A stretch of 64,000 bases of DNA from the NCBI GenBank assembly GCA_963082975.1, contig OY720344.1:4079580-4143579 (forward strand). Direction: 5' to 3'. Numbering within the stretch: the first letter of the stretch is position 1; each line of letters starts with the position of its first letter. This DNA is from Labia minor (Eukaryota; Arthropoda; Insecta; Dermaptera; Spongiphoridae). The notes under the pieces are model-generated. The model saw only the letters and a program-made list of their open reading frames with translations, did no database searches and had not been told where the DNA came from. Shown here in pieces: positions 11,906 through 26,100 of this stretch. Made by a program: the position numbers and the translations under genes.

Positions 11906-12435
11906 GTCCCTATTCTGAGCTATAACCATCTAACTCCTAACCTGTCCCATCTCTCTCACGTTCCTTCCTACATTGTCCACCCTGTTCACAATTGGTCTTC
12001 CAAACGGACGTTTTCCAATCGAACTCCCCACCAATATATTTTTCCTCTCCCATTCTAGCCATGTGCCCTGCCGATCCCAGCCTTCTCTATATTATGACCT
12101 ATATCTAGAGATGCATAGAGGTCATGCAATTCCTTGTTATGCAGTCTCCGCTATTCCCCGGTGTCCTCATCTTTTTTTGGCCCATAAATGCTGGGAAGAA
12201 TCCTATTCTCAAATACTCTGAATCTACTCTCATCTCCCAGGGTTATAGACCATGCCTCTCACCCATATAATACAATTAATAATTTAATAATTTTGATCCC
12301 CTTTGATAATAATTTCCAGATTGCAACCTCGATTTAAATTCTTTGCAAATATTATTCTCTCTGATGCTAATTATTTTGTCTTATCACTTTTAATTTCAAA
12401 CCCCATCAATTTTCCTGCCTCGATTAATTTTTTTA
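11906..12435 (-). mobile_element. LINE-A fragment 2 (inside the hAT)
   Basis: It is closely similar to 940-1400 at the DNA level: CTGTCCCATCTCTCTCACGT, TTCTAGCCATGTGCCCTGCC, CATCTCCCAGGGTTATAGAC. It encodes a broken C-terminal LINE-A segment on the minus strand. The copy is 5'-truncated and dead. Confidence 0.7.
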
Positions 12436-12856
12436 TGCTACTTTAAATGTTATTAATTTATTTAAAAAAAAATCAGAGTAAACAAAATAAAAATAAAATA
12501 TAAAATTAGCATAACACTAAACTACTATAAAAATAATATTAAAAAATATATTATATATTAAAATCTTACGTGAAAATCCAATTATGAGATCAAATTTTCT
12601 TAATTAAAATGATTTACTCACATAATCTTAAAAATTAATAGTATTAAATTATAGCCGTAATGTGAATGTTTTCAAAGTTTAAAAGGCCAATAAGATCAAT
12701 TGAGATATTGTAAATATCAATAGATATATAAAAAGATTTTTATCTGCACATTGCTCAGAATTTAAATTACCGCCAAATTATCGCCACCAGCGCCTCTATT
12801 GACATATTTTTGTTCTACATAATTTCCACTACCTGCCTATGCTATATTCTTTATAA

Positions 12857-14143
12857 TTTTTACCGACCGACGATAGTAAGGGAGGTATTGTTTTCACACC
12901 AAATTTCACATGTGGAGATTTTTACATATTTCCACGAATCATGCATTTTCTTAACAGAAAAAAGTATTTTTAGCATGATGTCTGTCCGTCCGTCCGTCTG
13001 TCCGTATAGATGTGTACAGCCTGAACGGCTGAACGGATTTTGATGAAATTTGGTATATTTACTTAATGTATCAGTGGGATGAATTGATCAACTTTTGGTG
13101 CAAATCCGGAAACCGGAAGTGGTAGTATTAGCGATCGGCGATAGGAAGGGAAGGGTTATTTTCACACCAAATTTCACATGAGGAGATTCTTTTATATATC
13201 ACCACGAATCATGCACTTTGTATTGGTTTTATCCTCGGGAAAATCATCTTTATAGGTTTTTCTTAATTTAAAATTATATGACGTCATCCAGCCATTCATG
13301 ACGTCACAGCTTGGTCTTGCATATATATTATAAATAAAATAAAATTAAAAATGTTTATATTTATTATTTATGTATCCATATCTGTTTTTTATTACATTAA
13401 TAGATATATTAAAATTATTTGAAATTGTTTCTGTAGCTGCTAATTAATTTACTTCAAACCGTCGGTCGGTTCGGACCTGGCCACAGGTCAACTTATTTTA
13501 AAATTTTTCTAATTCAAAATCGAAAATCGGGCTTCGAGGTCTGGTGGCCAGCCCCTTTGTGCTTCCGTGTAAAAAATTCCAGGTCCCTGCGTGCGATAGA
13601 TTTGGCTGGAGACTCGGTCAGACAGACAGACAGACACATTACACTTGCTTTTATTATAATAGATAATATATATGCAAGACCAGGGTGTGACGTCATGAAT
13701 GGCTGGATGACGTCATATAATTTTAAATTAAGAAAAACCTATAAAGATGATTTTTCTCGAGGATAAAACCAATATAAAGTAAAGTGATTCGTGGTGATAT
13801 ATAAAAAAATCTCCTAATGTGAAATTTGGTGTGAAAATAACCCTTCCCTTCCTATCGTCGATCGCTAATACTACCACTTCCGGTTTCCGGATTTGCACCA
13901 AAAGTTGATCAATTCATCCCACTAATTCTTTAAGTAAATATACCAAATTTCATCAAAATCGGTTGAGCCGTTCAGGCTGTACACATCTATACGGACGGAC
14001 GGACGGACGGACGGACAGACATCATGCTAAAAATACTTTTTTCTGTTAAGAAAATGCATGATTCGTGGAGATATGTAAAAATCTCTACATGTGAAATTTG
14101 GTGTGAAAACAATACCTCCCTTACTATCGTCGGTCGGTAAAAA
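12857..14143. mobile_element. Foldback element of family A with ~475 bp inverted arms
   Basis: The left arm 12857-13330 is inversely repeated at 13664-14143. The outer ends read TTTTTACCGACCGACGATAG and its complement. Both arms include (GTCC)n/(GGAC)n arrays, CACACCAAATTTCACATG and TGACGTCATCCAGCCATTCA. The roughly 330 bp loop holds the other family A terminus (ACCGTCGGTCGGTT...CAGGTCAACTTATTTT) and a GACA array. No protein is encoded. The whole unit would form a strong hairpin. Confidence 0.75.
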
Positions 14144-14418
14144 GGTAAGATGATTTTGCGAACAGGCTTTTAAACATTTCCGCCTTTTTTCAATATGGTT
14201 CTTAAAAAAAAAATTAAAAAAAGGTCAGATGATTTTGCGATCTGGTTCTGAAACTCGATTTTTCAAAATGGCTCTAAGTATCACCAAGTGTACCTACCTT
14301 ATATTAGGGATTATCATGCAATTTTTATCTGTTAAAATTTATAGGGGGGCGAATTATGAACCCCGGTCTTACGAAGTGGGCGTTTGGCCCAAAAAGGTTG
14401 AGAAACGCTAATCTAAAT

Positions 14419-15463
14419 CATCAAAATAAGTAAAATATCTACTATAATTAACGATCCTTTAATTAAACAAATTGTTATCTTTATCAGAATATAAAAAGTT
14501 CAATGACTTTTTACATTTAAGATAAAATTATTTAAAGGAATAATACCGTAAAAAAAATAGTTCATTCAAGAATCCAATTAGTCACATATAATGAATGCAT
14601 TTTTTTTAAATAAAAGATAATAGTTTCACTTAGCCACAAGTCAAATAGTGGATTTTCTATCTAAGTATTATTTATAAGTGTATGGAATATAAATATTAAA
14701 TAAGTCAATATATAATATTATATTGACTTATTTTACGGACGGACAGACATGATGCTAAAAATACTTTTTTTTTTATTTTTATAAATTTCTATCAAAGAAT
14801 GAAGGTTTAGAATGAAAATAATAAAAAATAATATTATATAATTTATATATATATATATATAATACACAAATCATTTCCGATATAATTATCTAAAAATGGT
14901 CAGTGAGTTTTTATCTAAATAAAAAAAAGCAATGAGTTCATTTAGTTATTTATCGTGCCAGAGTCACAGTCAAAGGCTTATCATTTAACGAATGTTTAGA
15001 AAAGTGAAATGACATCAAAAATAAACTCATAAAACTATGAAACAGAAAAGAGAAAATAGAAGGAATATAAGTATATAAACATAAATATTAATTATTTATA
15101 CTTTAGTTTTTAGTATTAACAAATTTAGTAAATGATTTGCCTACATTTTAGATTTAGTATAAATTTAATGATAATTTTTATTTTTAACCCTAAAAATTTG
15201 TATAGAAACTGAATCTTGTTTGTTTCTTTTATTGTTTTTTTTTTTTAGTTCTAAATAAAATTGATTGTATATATTAACTATATACCTTTATATTTCAAAA
15301 TATTAAATACTTAAGAAATGAAGATAACCAGTTGGGGAAAATTGTTGATGGGATGCAGGTGTTTCAGGGGCAATAGATCTTTTTAGTCTGGAGAAAAATG
15401 AGAGAATAATGAATTTACATACCAAACAACACAAAACAATTTAAAAGACTATTTAAATAATAA
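14419..15463. other. AT-rich stretch, no gene seen
   Basis: A short piece of family A (GGACGGACAGACATGATGCT followed by AAAAATACTTTTTT) lies near 14738-14770. The rest is unremarkable AT-rich DNA. Confidence 0.5.
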
Positions 15464-15860
15464 GCTGGAGTGTCTCCACTCGACTATCTCGCAAATTTTA
15501 ATAGGATTAAAAAACATATATTTAAATTAAATTTAATTAATTATAAATTATAAATTAAAATTAATAGATAATATTTATTAAATCAGCGCATATTTGGCGC
15601 GTAATTTGCAGTCGTGTTACAAAATTAATTCCAGTACTTTCACAGATTCAATCAAGATGAAATTCTATATATAGCAGTTTTATACAATTTTTAATCATGT
15701 GAAAAACTATCAAACATATATCTTTATTTTTCCGGTTACTTTAGAGGAAAAAAAATTAAAACGTGGTAGGTAATGATACACTTCCGGTTGAGCTACATTT
15801 CTCAAAAGTTGATAGAAAACTACGAATTTTGAATAATTCTCTGGCGAGATAGTAAAAAGG
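15464..15860 (+). repeat. Dispersed repeat family B, copy 2
   Basis: It opens with CTGGAGTGTCTCCACTCGAC like copies 1 and 3. It lacks the microsatellite part and ends CTCTGGCGAGATAGTAAAA. The end GCGAGATAGT is the reverse complement of ACTATCTCGC in the start, so the family may have short inverted ends. Confidence 0.65.
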
Positions 15861-16113
15861 GATGAAGATTGGGGAATTAATAGTATCTAATTTGTATATG
15901 AGAACATAGACACAACGACTTGTAGAGAGCATGCATATCAGCAGAAATGGGGACTGATTAACAAATATGAACGTGTAAGAAGGACAAAGAACTGAAGAAA
16001 CTGAAAAAGACAGAAAGGAAAATGGAAGAAAAAAATCTATTAAAATTAACATAAACAAAGAAATATTTATAATTTCACCAGAAAATTAAACAACTATCAA
16101 CATTGATTGATTT

Positions 16114-16490
16114 TTACCGACCGACGATAGGAAGGGAAGGGTTATTTTCACACCAAATTTCACATGAGGAGATTTTTTTTACATATCTCCACAAATCATG
16201 CACTTTGTATTGGTTTTATCCTTGGAAAAAATCATCTTCATTAGTTTTTTCTTAATTTAAAATTATATACGTCACCCAGTCCTTCATGACGTCACAGCCA
16301 GCGCCTCCTTATATATTATAAATAAAATAAAATTAAAAATATTTATGTTAAATCCATCCAAATCTGTTTTTTATTACATTAATAGATACATTTAAATTAA
16401 AATTATTTGAAATGGTTTCTGTAGCTGGAAATTAATTTATTTCAAACCGTCGGTCGGTTATGCGCCTGGCCACAGGTCAACTTATTTTTT
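16114..16490 (+). repeat. Dispersed repeat family A, copy 4
   Basis: It runs from TTTTTACCGACCGACGATAG to CCGTCGGTCGGTT...CAGGTCAACTTATTTT and is the most compact two-ended copy, about 375 bp. Its ends are inverted versions of ACCGACCGACG, which suggests a terminal-inverted-repeat element. Confidence 0.7.
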
Positions 16491-17095
16491 TTTATCTCCT
16501 TAACCGAAAGAGAAATTATAAATTTCTATAAAAGGTAGAATTACCTATACGTACATTAGATATATTGAGTATCCATAATTGCAAACGACTTTCTAATATT
16601 ATTTCAGTTTCTAAGAAAATCAATTGTAAATTAAACAATTTTTATTTTTTTGTCCTTAAATTAATTAAAATTATCTTTAAATTTTATTAAAGGTAAACTT
16701 TTTTTATAATATAAATATAAATTTTCATTTTATTTATATTATTTCTTTGACGTTTATTTAAAATTATATTAAATCAATAAATGAGATATCAATGAATATT
16801 ATATAATTTTTAATATTAATTTTATATAAGTAAGTAATGTTTAAAAAATCAAAATTCATGTATTTTTACAGAGAAAGAAAAAGAGAAAAATAAAACCATT
16901 TTTTAAAAGGTCTAAAAGGTCTAAGAAAAATGACTTCCTCTTATTAATTGATATAAAATAATCTAATTCCATCATCATGTAATTTTGTAGTTACTTCGAA
17001 ATATCAACGTGGCAAATTTTTCTTCTACTTGGAATCCACACGCAGCCAAACTCAATAAGCGTTTTCTGATTCGTATATAAATAAATATAAATAGA
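16491..17095. other. AT-rich stretch, no gene seen
   Basis: Nothing coding or repeated was recognised in this AT-rich interval. Confidence 0.5.
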
Positions 17096-17580
17096 TACGA
17101 GGGTGGGGTGAAAATTTCCGGTCTGACCAAGAAATACAATGTTTTCAAATTTTTTGCTTTATTTTTCAACATTCAAGATAGCTGAGACCTGTACGATATC
17201 AGCTGAACGTGTGCGAAATATTTTGCACAATCCTTTGAACATGGAAAGCTGTGTGCAACGTGGGTGCCGCGTTTGCTAACGTTACACCAAAAACTGCTTC
17301 GAAAAACAATTTCTACCGACAATTTGGCGCTGTAGCCGTAATCCAAAAAAAATTTTTGTGTCGATTTATAACTATTGATGAGACTTAAATTAAATTAAAT
17401 CAAATTTAATTAATTAATTAATTAATTGAATGATTAATTAAATAAATTATTTAGAACACCGTTAGGAGACATGTATGAGTGTTGATGGAGATTAAGTTGA
17501 AAAATATAGGAAAATAAAAAAAATTTTTAAAAACATCGTATTTCTTGGTCAGACCGGAAACTTTTCACCCCACCCTCGTA
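17096..17580 (+). mobile_element. Mariner deletion derivative with intact inverted ends
   Basis: The terminal inverted repeats, about 40 bp, begin TACGAGGGTGGGGTGAAAAT and end TTTTCACCCCACCCTCGTA, with TA at both borders. A transposase scrap reading ERVRNILHNPLNMESCV lies near 17205-17260. The rest of the transposase is deleted and replaced in part by TTAA-rich repeats. At 485 bp it looks like a MITE-type derivative that a related transposase could have mobilised. Confidence 0.75.
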
Positions 17581-17879
17581 AATGCAAGAATCATCACAAG
17601 CATTCTGGTGATTTTTTTTTTCACAAACACCAATTTACTATAGCCAGCTGTTTTCTATTTTTAAGTCAACATATGCGGTTTTCATTTTCACTATCCACTT
17701 TTTGAATTAGTTATTTGAAATCGCCAATGATTTTATTTTAATTTAATTTTAATTATCAAACTGAAACTTTGGATTTACACTCAACATATACCAGTAAGTA
17801 AAATTTAAAAGTCAAACCTAGTAATAATTGTATATTTTCTATTACATGTAAATTGTTCTTATGGATGGCCAATAAAAAC

Positions 17880-18190
17880 GCAACGTCAACGTCAACCTTC
17901 ACAACGTTGATGTCAGGAGAAAAACTGTGGGGGTGGGAGGAAAGATAAGCTCACTCACGTCAACAGAATTAATTGTAAGCATGAATGGACGGGACATCTT
18001 ATGAGAAGAAGAGAAGTATGATGGGCCACCTCACTATAGTTGGGGATCCTCAGAAAATGAAAACAACAAAAAGGGAGGAGACCACCATTACACTGAAGAG
18101 ACTCACTAAACTTTAGGAACTCATTAAGATGGATAACCCTGAAAAAAGACCGACGAGCATGGAGTAAGTATTAAGTAAGAAGTATATATA
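17880..18190 (+). mobile_element. LINE 3'-end fragment (tentative)
   Basis: GC-richer sequence gives INCKHEWTGHLMRRRE in one frame, resembling the W-x-GH-x-x-R block near the C-terminus of RTE/BovB-like LINE proteins. A residue pattern like KKDRRAWSK follows, and the stretch ends in a TATATATATTTC tail. Frames are broken. Confidence 0.4.
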
Positions 18191-18287
18191 TATTTCTTAT
18201 ATAATAAAAATACAATCTTAAAAAAAATTTGATTGAAAATATCGCAATCTCATCGAGTTTATGATTTGGAGAAGCAGTGATCGTCCA

Positions 18288-19005
18288 ATGTCCGAAAGCT
18301 GTATGATAAATACCTGTGTTAGACAAGAAAACGTATTTTTTTATTTATTTCTCAATATAGTCTCCTTTCAGCTCGCTTTTAGTCCAGCCATATTCTAACT
18401 TTTTCAAGCCATCCAAAAAATATGATTTGTCGAACTCCGCCTCTGTGGTTGCGATGACTTCCGCGTTTGATGTGAATCGCTTTCCGCCGAGCCATTTTTT
18501 CATGTTTGAAAATAGAAAGAAATCACATGGGGCCAAATCTGGAGAATAGGGTGGATGAGGCAGCAATTCCTAGTGTAATTCGACCAGTTTTGCTGTGGCG
18601 ATTGTGGATGAGTGAGCTGGTGCGTTGTCATAGTGGAAGAGCATTTTTTTCTTCGCCAATTGGGGCTGTTTTTTCCTCAATTCATCATCGAATCGGTCCA
18701 ATAAATCAGCATAGTACTGCCCCGTGATTGTCCTTCCCTTCTCCAAATAGTCGGTGAAGATGATGCCTCGAGAATCCCAAAAAACGGTGGCCATGACTTT
18801 TCTTTCCGTTTTCGCCTTCTTTGGAGCAGGTTCACCAGGTGAAGTCCAACTTTCAATAGTTATCAAAACAAAACTACTCGATAGTTCTGTCTGAAATTTT
18901 GACAGTAATTGTTTCAAAGATGGTGTTAAATGATGACATCTACATTTTGCGTCCGCAGTGACATCAGTAGCCAAACACGTGTACTTATCATACAGCCCTC
19001 GTATA
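18288..19005 (-). mobile_element. Mariner transposon with 5' internal deletion
   Basis: The minus strand encodes the catalytic half of a mariner transposase: KVMATVFWDSRGIIFTDYLE, then LFHYDNAPAHSS, then HPPYSPDLAPCDFFLFSNMK. The D-x34-D signature is partly present (the second and third Asp are visible), split over two frames near 18570. The right border TACGAGGGCTGTATGATAAG matches an inverted AGCTGTATGATAAATACC near 18298, so both ends are present. The N-terminal DNA-binding half is missing, so the element is inactive. Confidence 0.8.
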
Positions 19006-20284
19006 TATAATACCATAATTTATTACTTATTTAACGATTTTGGCGTGACGATCTCTTTTGAGTGGCATAGACGATCGGCGTAACTAGTCTAGTCTAGTAT
19101 GACCCCAAGGGAACTCAGTAAACCACTTTTGAATCATTAAAATTGATGGTACAGAGTCCTATAAATTTATCAAGCTTTGACTTGGTTTCGGTGATTGCTT
19201 TTCTAATCAGAAAATGAAATTCACTTTTCTATTTTCGTTCAAATTAACTCAAATTAACTCAAACTAAATGACGCAGTTTTTCCAAACTTGAACAGTAGAT
19301 TAATAGATGATTAATAGATGACAATGTTTAATTAAAGTCACTGCACGCGAAATTCAAAAAAATACTAATTTATCAATAATTCAAATTAGTTTAACATCTC
19401 ATCGAGATTGTATTATAAAAAGTAAAGGCTAATATTTGGGGCTAATTATTGAGGTAAATATCTTCATACATTTTATTTTATTTGGTATTTGATGTTGAAA
19501 TATGCAATTGAGAAATAGTTGAGAAATAGTACTCATAGAATCTTTCAGGTAAATTGACATATTAATATAATAAATTTAATTTATAAATAGAAAATAAAAT
19601 ATTATCTACCTGTGCCAAGTGTTAATGGAAAAACAACTCGAAAAAGAAAACGACGCAGCATAGCCAACCCTCAGCCAGTTTCTGAAATCAAACAAAAGAT
19701 AATAATATATAAATATTAAATCCAATAAAAAATAAAAGATTAATTGGCACATTAGTTCTCTATTGCTTATAGTTACTTATTAAGTATCTAGAAAAAAAAT
19801 TGAAAAAATTTTCATGTACCATTATATTCTTTCAAAGATTCTGATAATGAATAGATAAAAAAATAAATAAATGGCAGTCAAGAAAATTGATAAAAGCATC
19901 CTAAGTTAAAAATATTTTTTAAAAAATTAATCACTAACATAAATTTTCTTTAATTATCACTATCATTTTTAATATAATATATATATTCATAATTAATATA
20001 TATTTCCTATTTCATTCTCAATTAAATTTGAGAGAACATACTTTATGTTAATGATGATATATGGATTTTTAAATATTTTTATTTATATTATAGGGGTCCT
20101 TTTGTTCTTATTTTTGGTTCAATACCTACAATAGATACAATTATAAAAAAAAATAGGAAAAAAGCCACATTTATTTGTTTATTTGTGGTAATCGATTAAA
20201 GTTAATAAATTTTCATAATTTTTTTGAAAAATAGAACAAACCAAAGTTCGTGTTATGATTCAAGTTTGTTTTAAATGTTTTATC
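19006..20284. other. AT-rich stretch, no gene seen
   Basis: A patch with more GC at 19030-19140 (TGGCGTGACGATCTCTTTTG, ACTAGTCTAGTCTAGTATGA) is not recognised. The rest is AT-rich with small tandem repeats such as the AACTCAAATTAACTCAAA run at 19247-19264. Confidence 0.45.
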
Positions 20285-20410
20285 TTTGTGGAACTCGAAA
20301 GTTCTTGGCCGCAGCAACTACATTCCTCCAAACCTCCCTATCCTGAGCCCCTCCCATCCAACTTCTATCTTCTCCCATCTCTCTTAATTCTTATTCTCTC
20401 CCCTCACGTT
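20285..20410 (-). mobile_element. LINE-A fragment 4 (short)
   Basis: AACTCGAAAGTTCTTGGCCG followed by CAACTACATTCCTCCAAACC matches the 5' side (on this strand) of LINE-A fragments at 868 and 37255. Only about 125 bp remain. Confidence 0.6.
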
Positions 20411-20568
20411 TCACTTAAAATATATATATAGTCCAGATCCTTAGTTTTCACAGTAAAAAATTTCTCGCTAGTCTTTTACTCACTCATTTTAGTTATGTCA
20501 AAGGTATTACTCTCATTTCAATAAGATACTAAATTGTTGAACATTTCTATATAAAAATAAAAAAAATA

Positions 20569-21310
20569 AGCTGGAGTGTCTCCACTCGACTATCTCGCAA
20601 TTTGAATTGGATTAAATAACATAATATATTATATTTAAATTAAATTTAATTAATTAAATTATAAATTATAATTAATTAAATTATAAATTATAATTAATAA
20701 ATAATATTTATTAAACCAGCGCGTGTTTGGCTCTTTGTTGATGGCACCACGACACGTGCTGGCGCGTGATTTGCAGTGTTAAAAAATTAATTCCGGTACT
20801 TTCACAGATTCAATCAATCTGAAATTCTATATATAACAATTTTATATAATTTTTAATCATGTGAAAAACTATCAAACATATATCTTTATTTTTACGGTCG
20901 CTTTAGAGGAAAAAAAAATCAAAACGTTGTAGGTAATGACCCTCTTCTGGTTAAGCTACATTTCTCAAAAGTTCAGAGATAACTACGAATTTTGAATAAT
21001 GCCTGTATACCAAATTTTATTATTCTAGCTCAAACCGTTTTTGCGTAATCTTGTCACACACACACACAACATATACATACATACACATACACATATTCCC
21101 ACACGCTGCTGAGTATGGGCTCAGCAGTGTCTATGAAGATTTCCACCGACTCTCGAAAAACAAAATACACACACACACACACAGAGAGAGAGACATTTTT
21201 TTCAACCTTAGTGAAAATGATTCAGGGACCTTCAAAACGTATAAAAACATCAAAATCTCGACATCAAAAATTTTCGTGATCGCAATACTATCTCTGGCGA
21301 GAATTCCTGT
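20569..21310 (+). repeat. Dispersed repeat family B, copy 3 (longest)
   Basis: It has the CTGGAGTGTCTCCACTCGAC start, then the conserved TTAGAGGAAAAAAAATCAAA and CTCAAACCGTTTTTGCGTAA blocks. Next come two (AC)n arrays separated by about 100 bp of unique sequence, and the end is near CTATCTCTGGCGAGAATTC. It seems to contain the full 3' part missing from copy 2. Confidence 0.7.
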
Positions 21311-24985
<3,675 letters not shown>

Positions 24986-25076
24986 TCATATTGTACTATT
25001 ATACTAGAATTATAAAAAAGAATCTGGATCTTTTAATTTAGATTTCACTTCTAATTGGCTACATATAAGGCATACA

Positions 25077-25092
25077 GACCCTTTTCAGTGTC
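25077..25092 (+). terminator. Degraded histone 3' stem-loop of H4
   Basis: GACCCTTTTCAGTGTC lies 92 bp after the H4 stop codon. It keeps the TTTC loop and most of the six-pair stem of the histone mRNA 3' signal. It differs from the perfect GGCCCTTTTCAGGGCC of the H2A genes: one pair is changed but still pairs, and one is mismatched (C opposite T). Confidence 0.6.
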
Positions 25093-25837
25093 ATCAAATT
25101 ATAAAATTATTGACTAAATATAAAATATTTTCGTATGTATAATCTCTTTGTGAATAATGAAATAATTAAACTACTATTATAACTATATTTTTTAAATGAA
25201 ACTTTATTTTATATAATATAATTAAAAATTTTAATATTTTTTTATAATACGAGTAAAATATTTATTACTTATGTTTGTTATTATCATATTATCAATATTC
25301 TATCAGATTTAATTTTAAAATTAAAATAATTAAATTAAATAATTTTTTCAAAATTACTAGGAAATTTCAACCTTTTTATAGTTTCTAATTCCAGTTAGTT
25401 TTTTTAATTTTCATAAATGGCAATATATATTGTAATGATTTTTTTGTATATGGGTGGATATCGAAGGGGAAAATCTAAGAAAAAGAAGGGTTGGTCTCCT
25501 ATGTGTAATGGAAAAGGGTGGACTTTGAATCGGCGTGAACTGACCTGGAGATCTGGACTACAAAAAATAGAAAAAATATTAAATTTATCATTAAGAATAA
25601 AATTTATAATAAGATTTATTATATTTCATGTTTAAATATAAATTTTTAAAACCTTTAAAGATTTAAATGTAAAGATTTTAAATTATAAAATTATATACAG
25701 TAATTTTATTATATTTTTTATAAAAAAAAGACGTTTTATAAAAATTATAAATAAACCAATATTTGTTTGGAAACAATTTTTTTAATTCTTTGATTAAAAA
25801 AATAAAAAAAGCAAACTTTATTGGAAAACAATATTTT
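25093..25837. other. AT-rich stretch, no gene seen
   Basis: An open frame at 25417-25635 has biased Lys/Ile composition and no recognisable domain, so it is left out. Nothing else was seen. Confidence 0.5.
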
Positions 25838-26095
25838 TACCGACCGACGATAGTAAGGGAGGTATTGTTTTCACACCAAATTTCACATTTGGAGATTTTT
25901 ACACGAATCATGCATTTTATTAACAGATATAAGTTGACCTGTGGCCAGGTCCCAACCGACCGACGGTTTGAAATAAATTAATTTCCAGCTACAGAAACAA
26001 TTTCAAATAATTTTAATATATCTATTAATCTAATAAAAAACAGATAGGCATATAACATAAATATTTTTAATTTTATTTTATTTTTAATATATAGC
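25838..26095. repeat. Dispersed repeat family A, copy 5 (two joined ends)
   Basis: TTTTTACCGACCGACGATAG...CATGCATTTTATTAACAG is followed directly by AAGTTGACCTGTGGCCAGGT...AACCGACCGACGGTTTGAA. The two termini known from other copies are fused with the interior missing, and the second part is in the reverse orientation of copy 1. Confidence 0.65.
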
Positions 26096-26100
26096 TGAAG

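Larger units (their letters stand above)
11563..14410. mobile_element. Non-autonomous hAT element (2.85 kb) with nested insertions
   Basis: Terminal inverted repeats read TAGTGATTCTCAACC at the left and GGTTGAGAAACGCTA at the right. Both sides carry the same 8-bp target duplication ATCTAAAT (11555-11562 and 14411-14418), which is diagnostic of hAT elements. GC-rich subterminal DNA (GGGGGCGA blocks) is shared by both ends. The interior contains no hAT transposase. It contains family A sequence, a LINE-A fragment and a long foldback element, so most of the length comes from later insertions. Confidence 0.8.

Noticed and set aside
15756-16058. 100-residue minus-strand ORF
   Set aside because: It overlaps the end of family B repeat copy 2 and has biased Phe/Leu/Ser composition with no motif.
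25417-25635. 72-residue plus-strand ORF downstream of H4
   Set aside because: It is Lys/Ile/Phe-rich with no domain or flanking signal.
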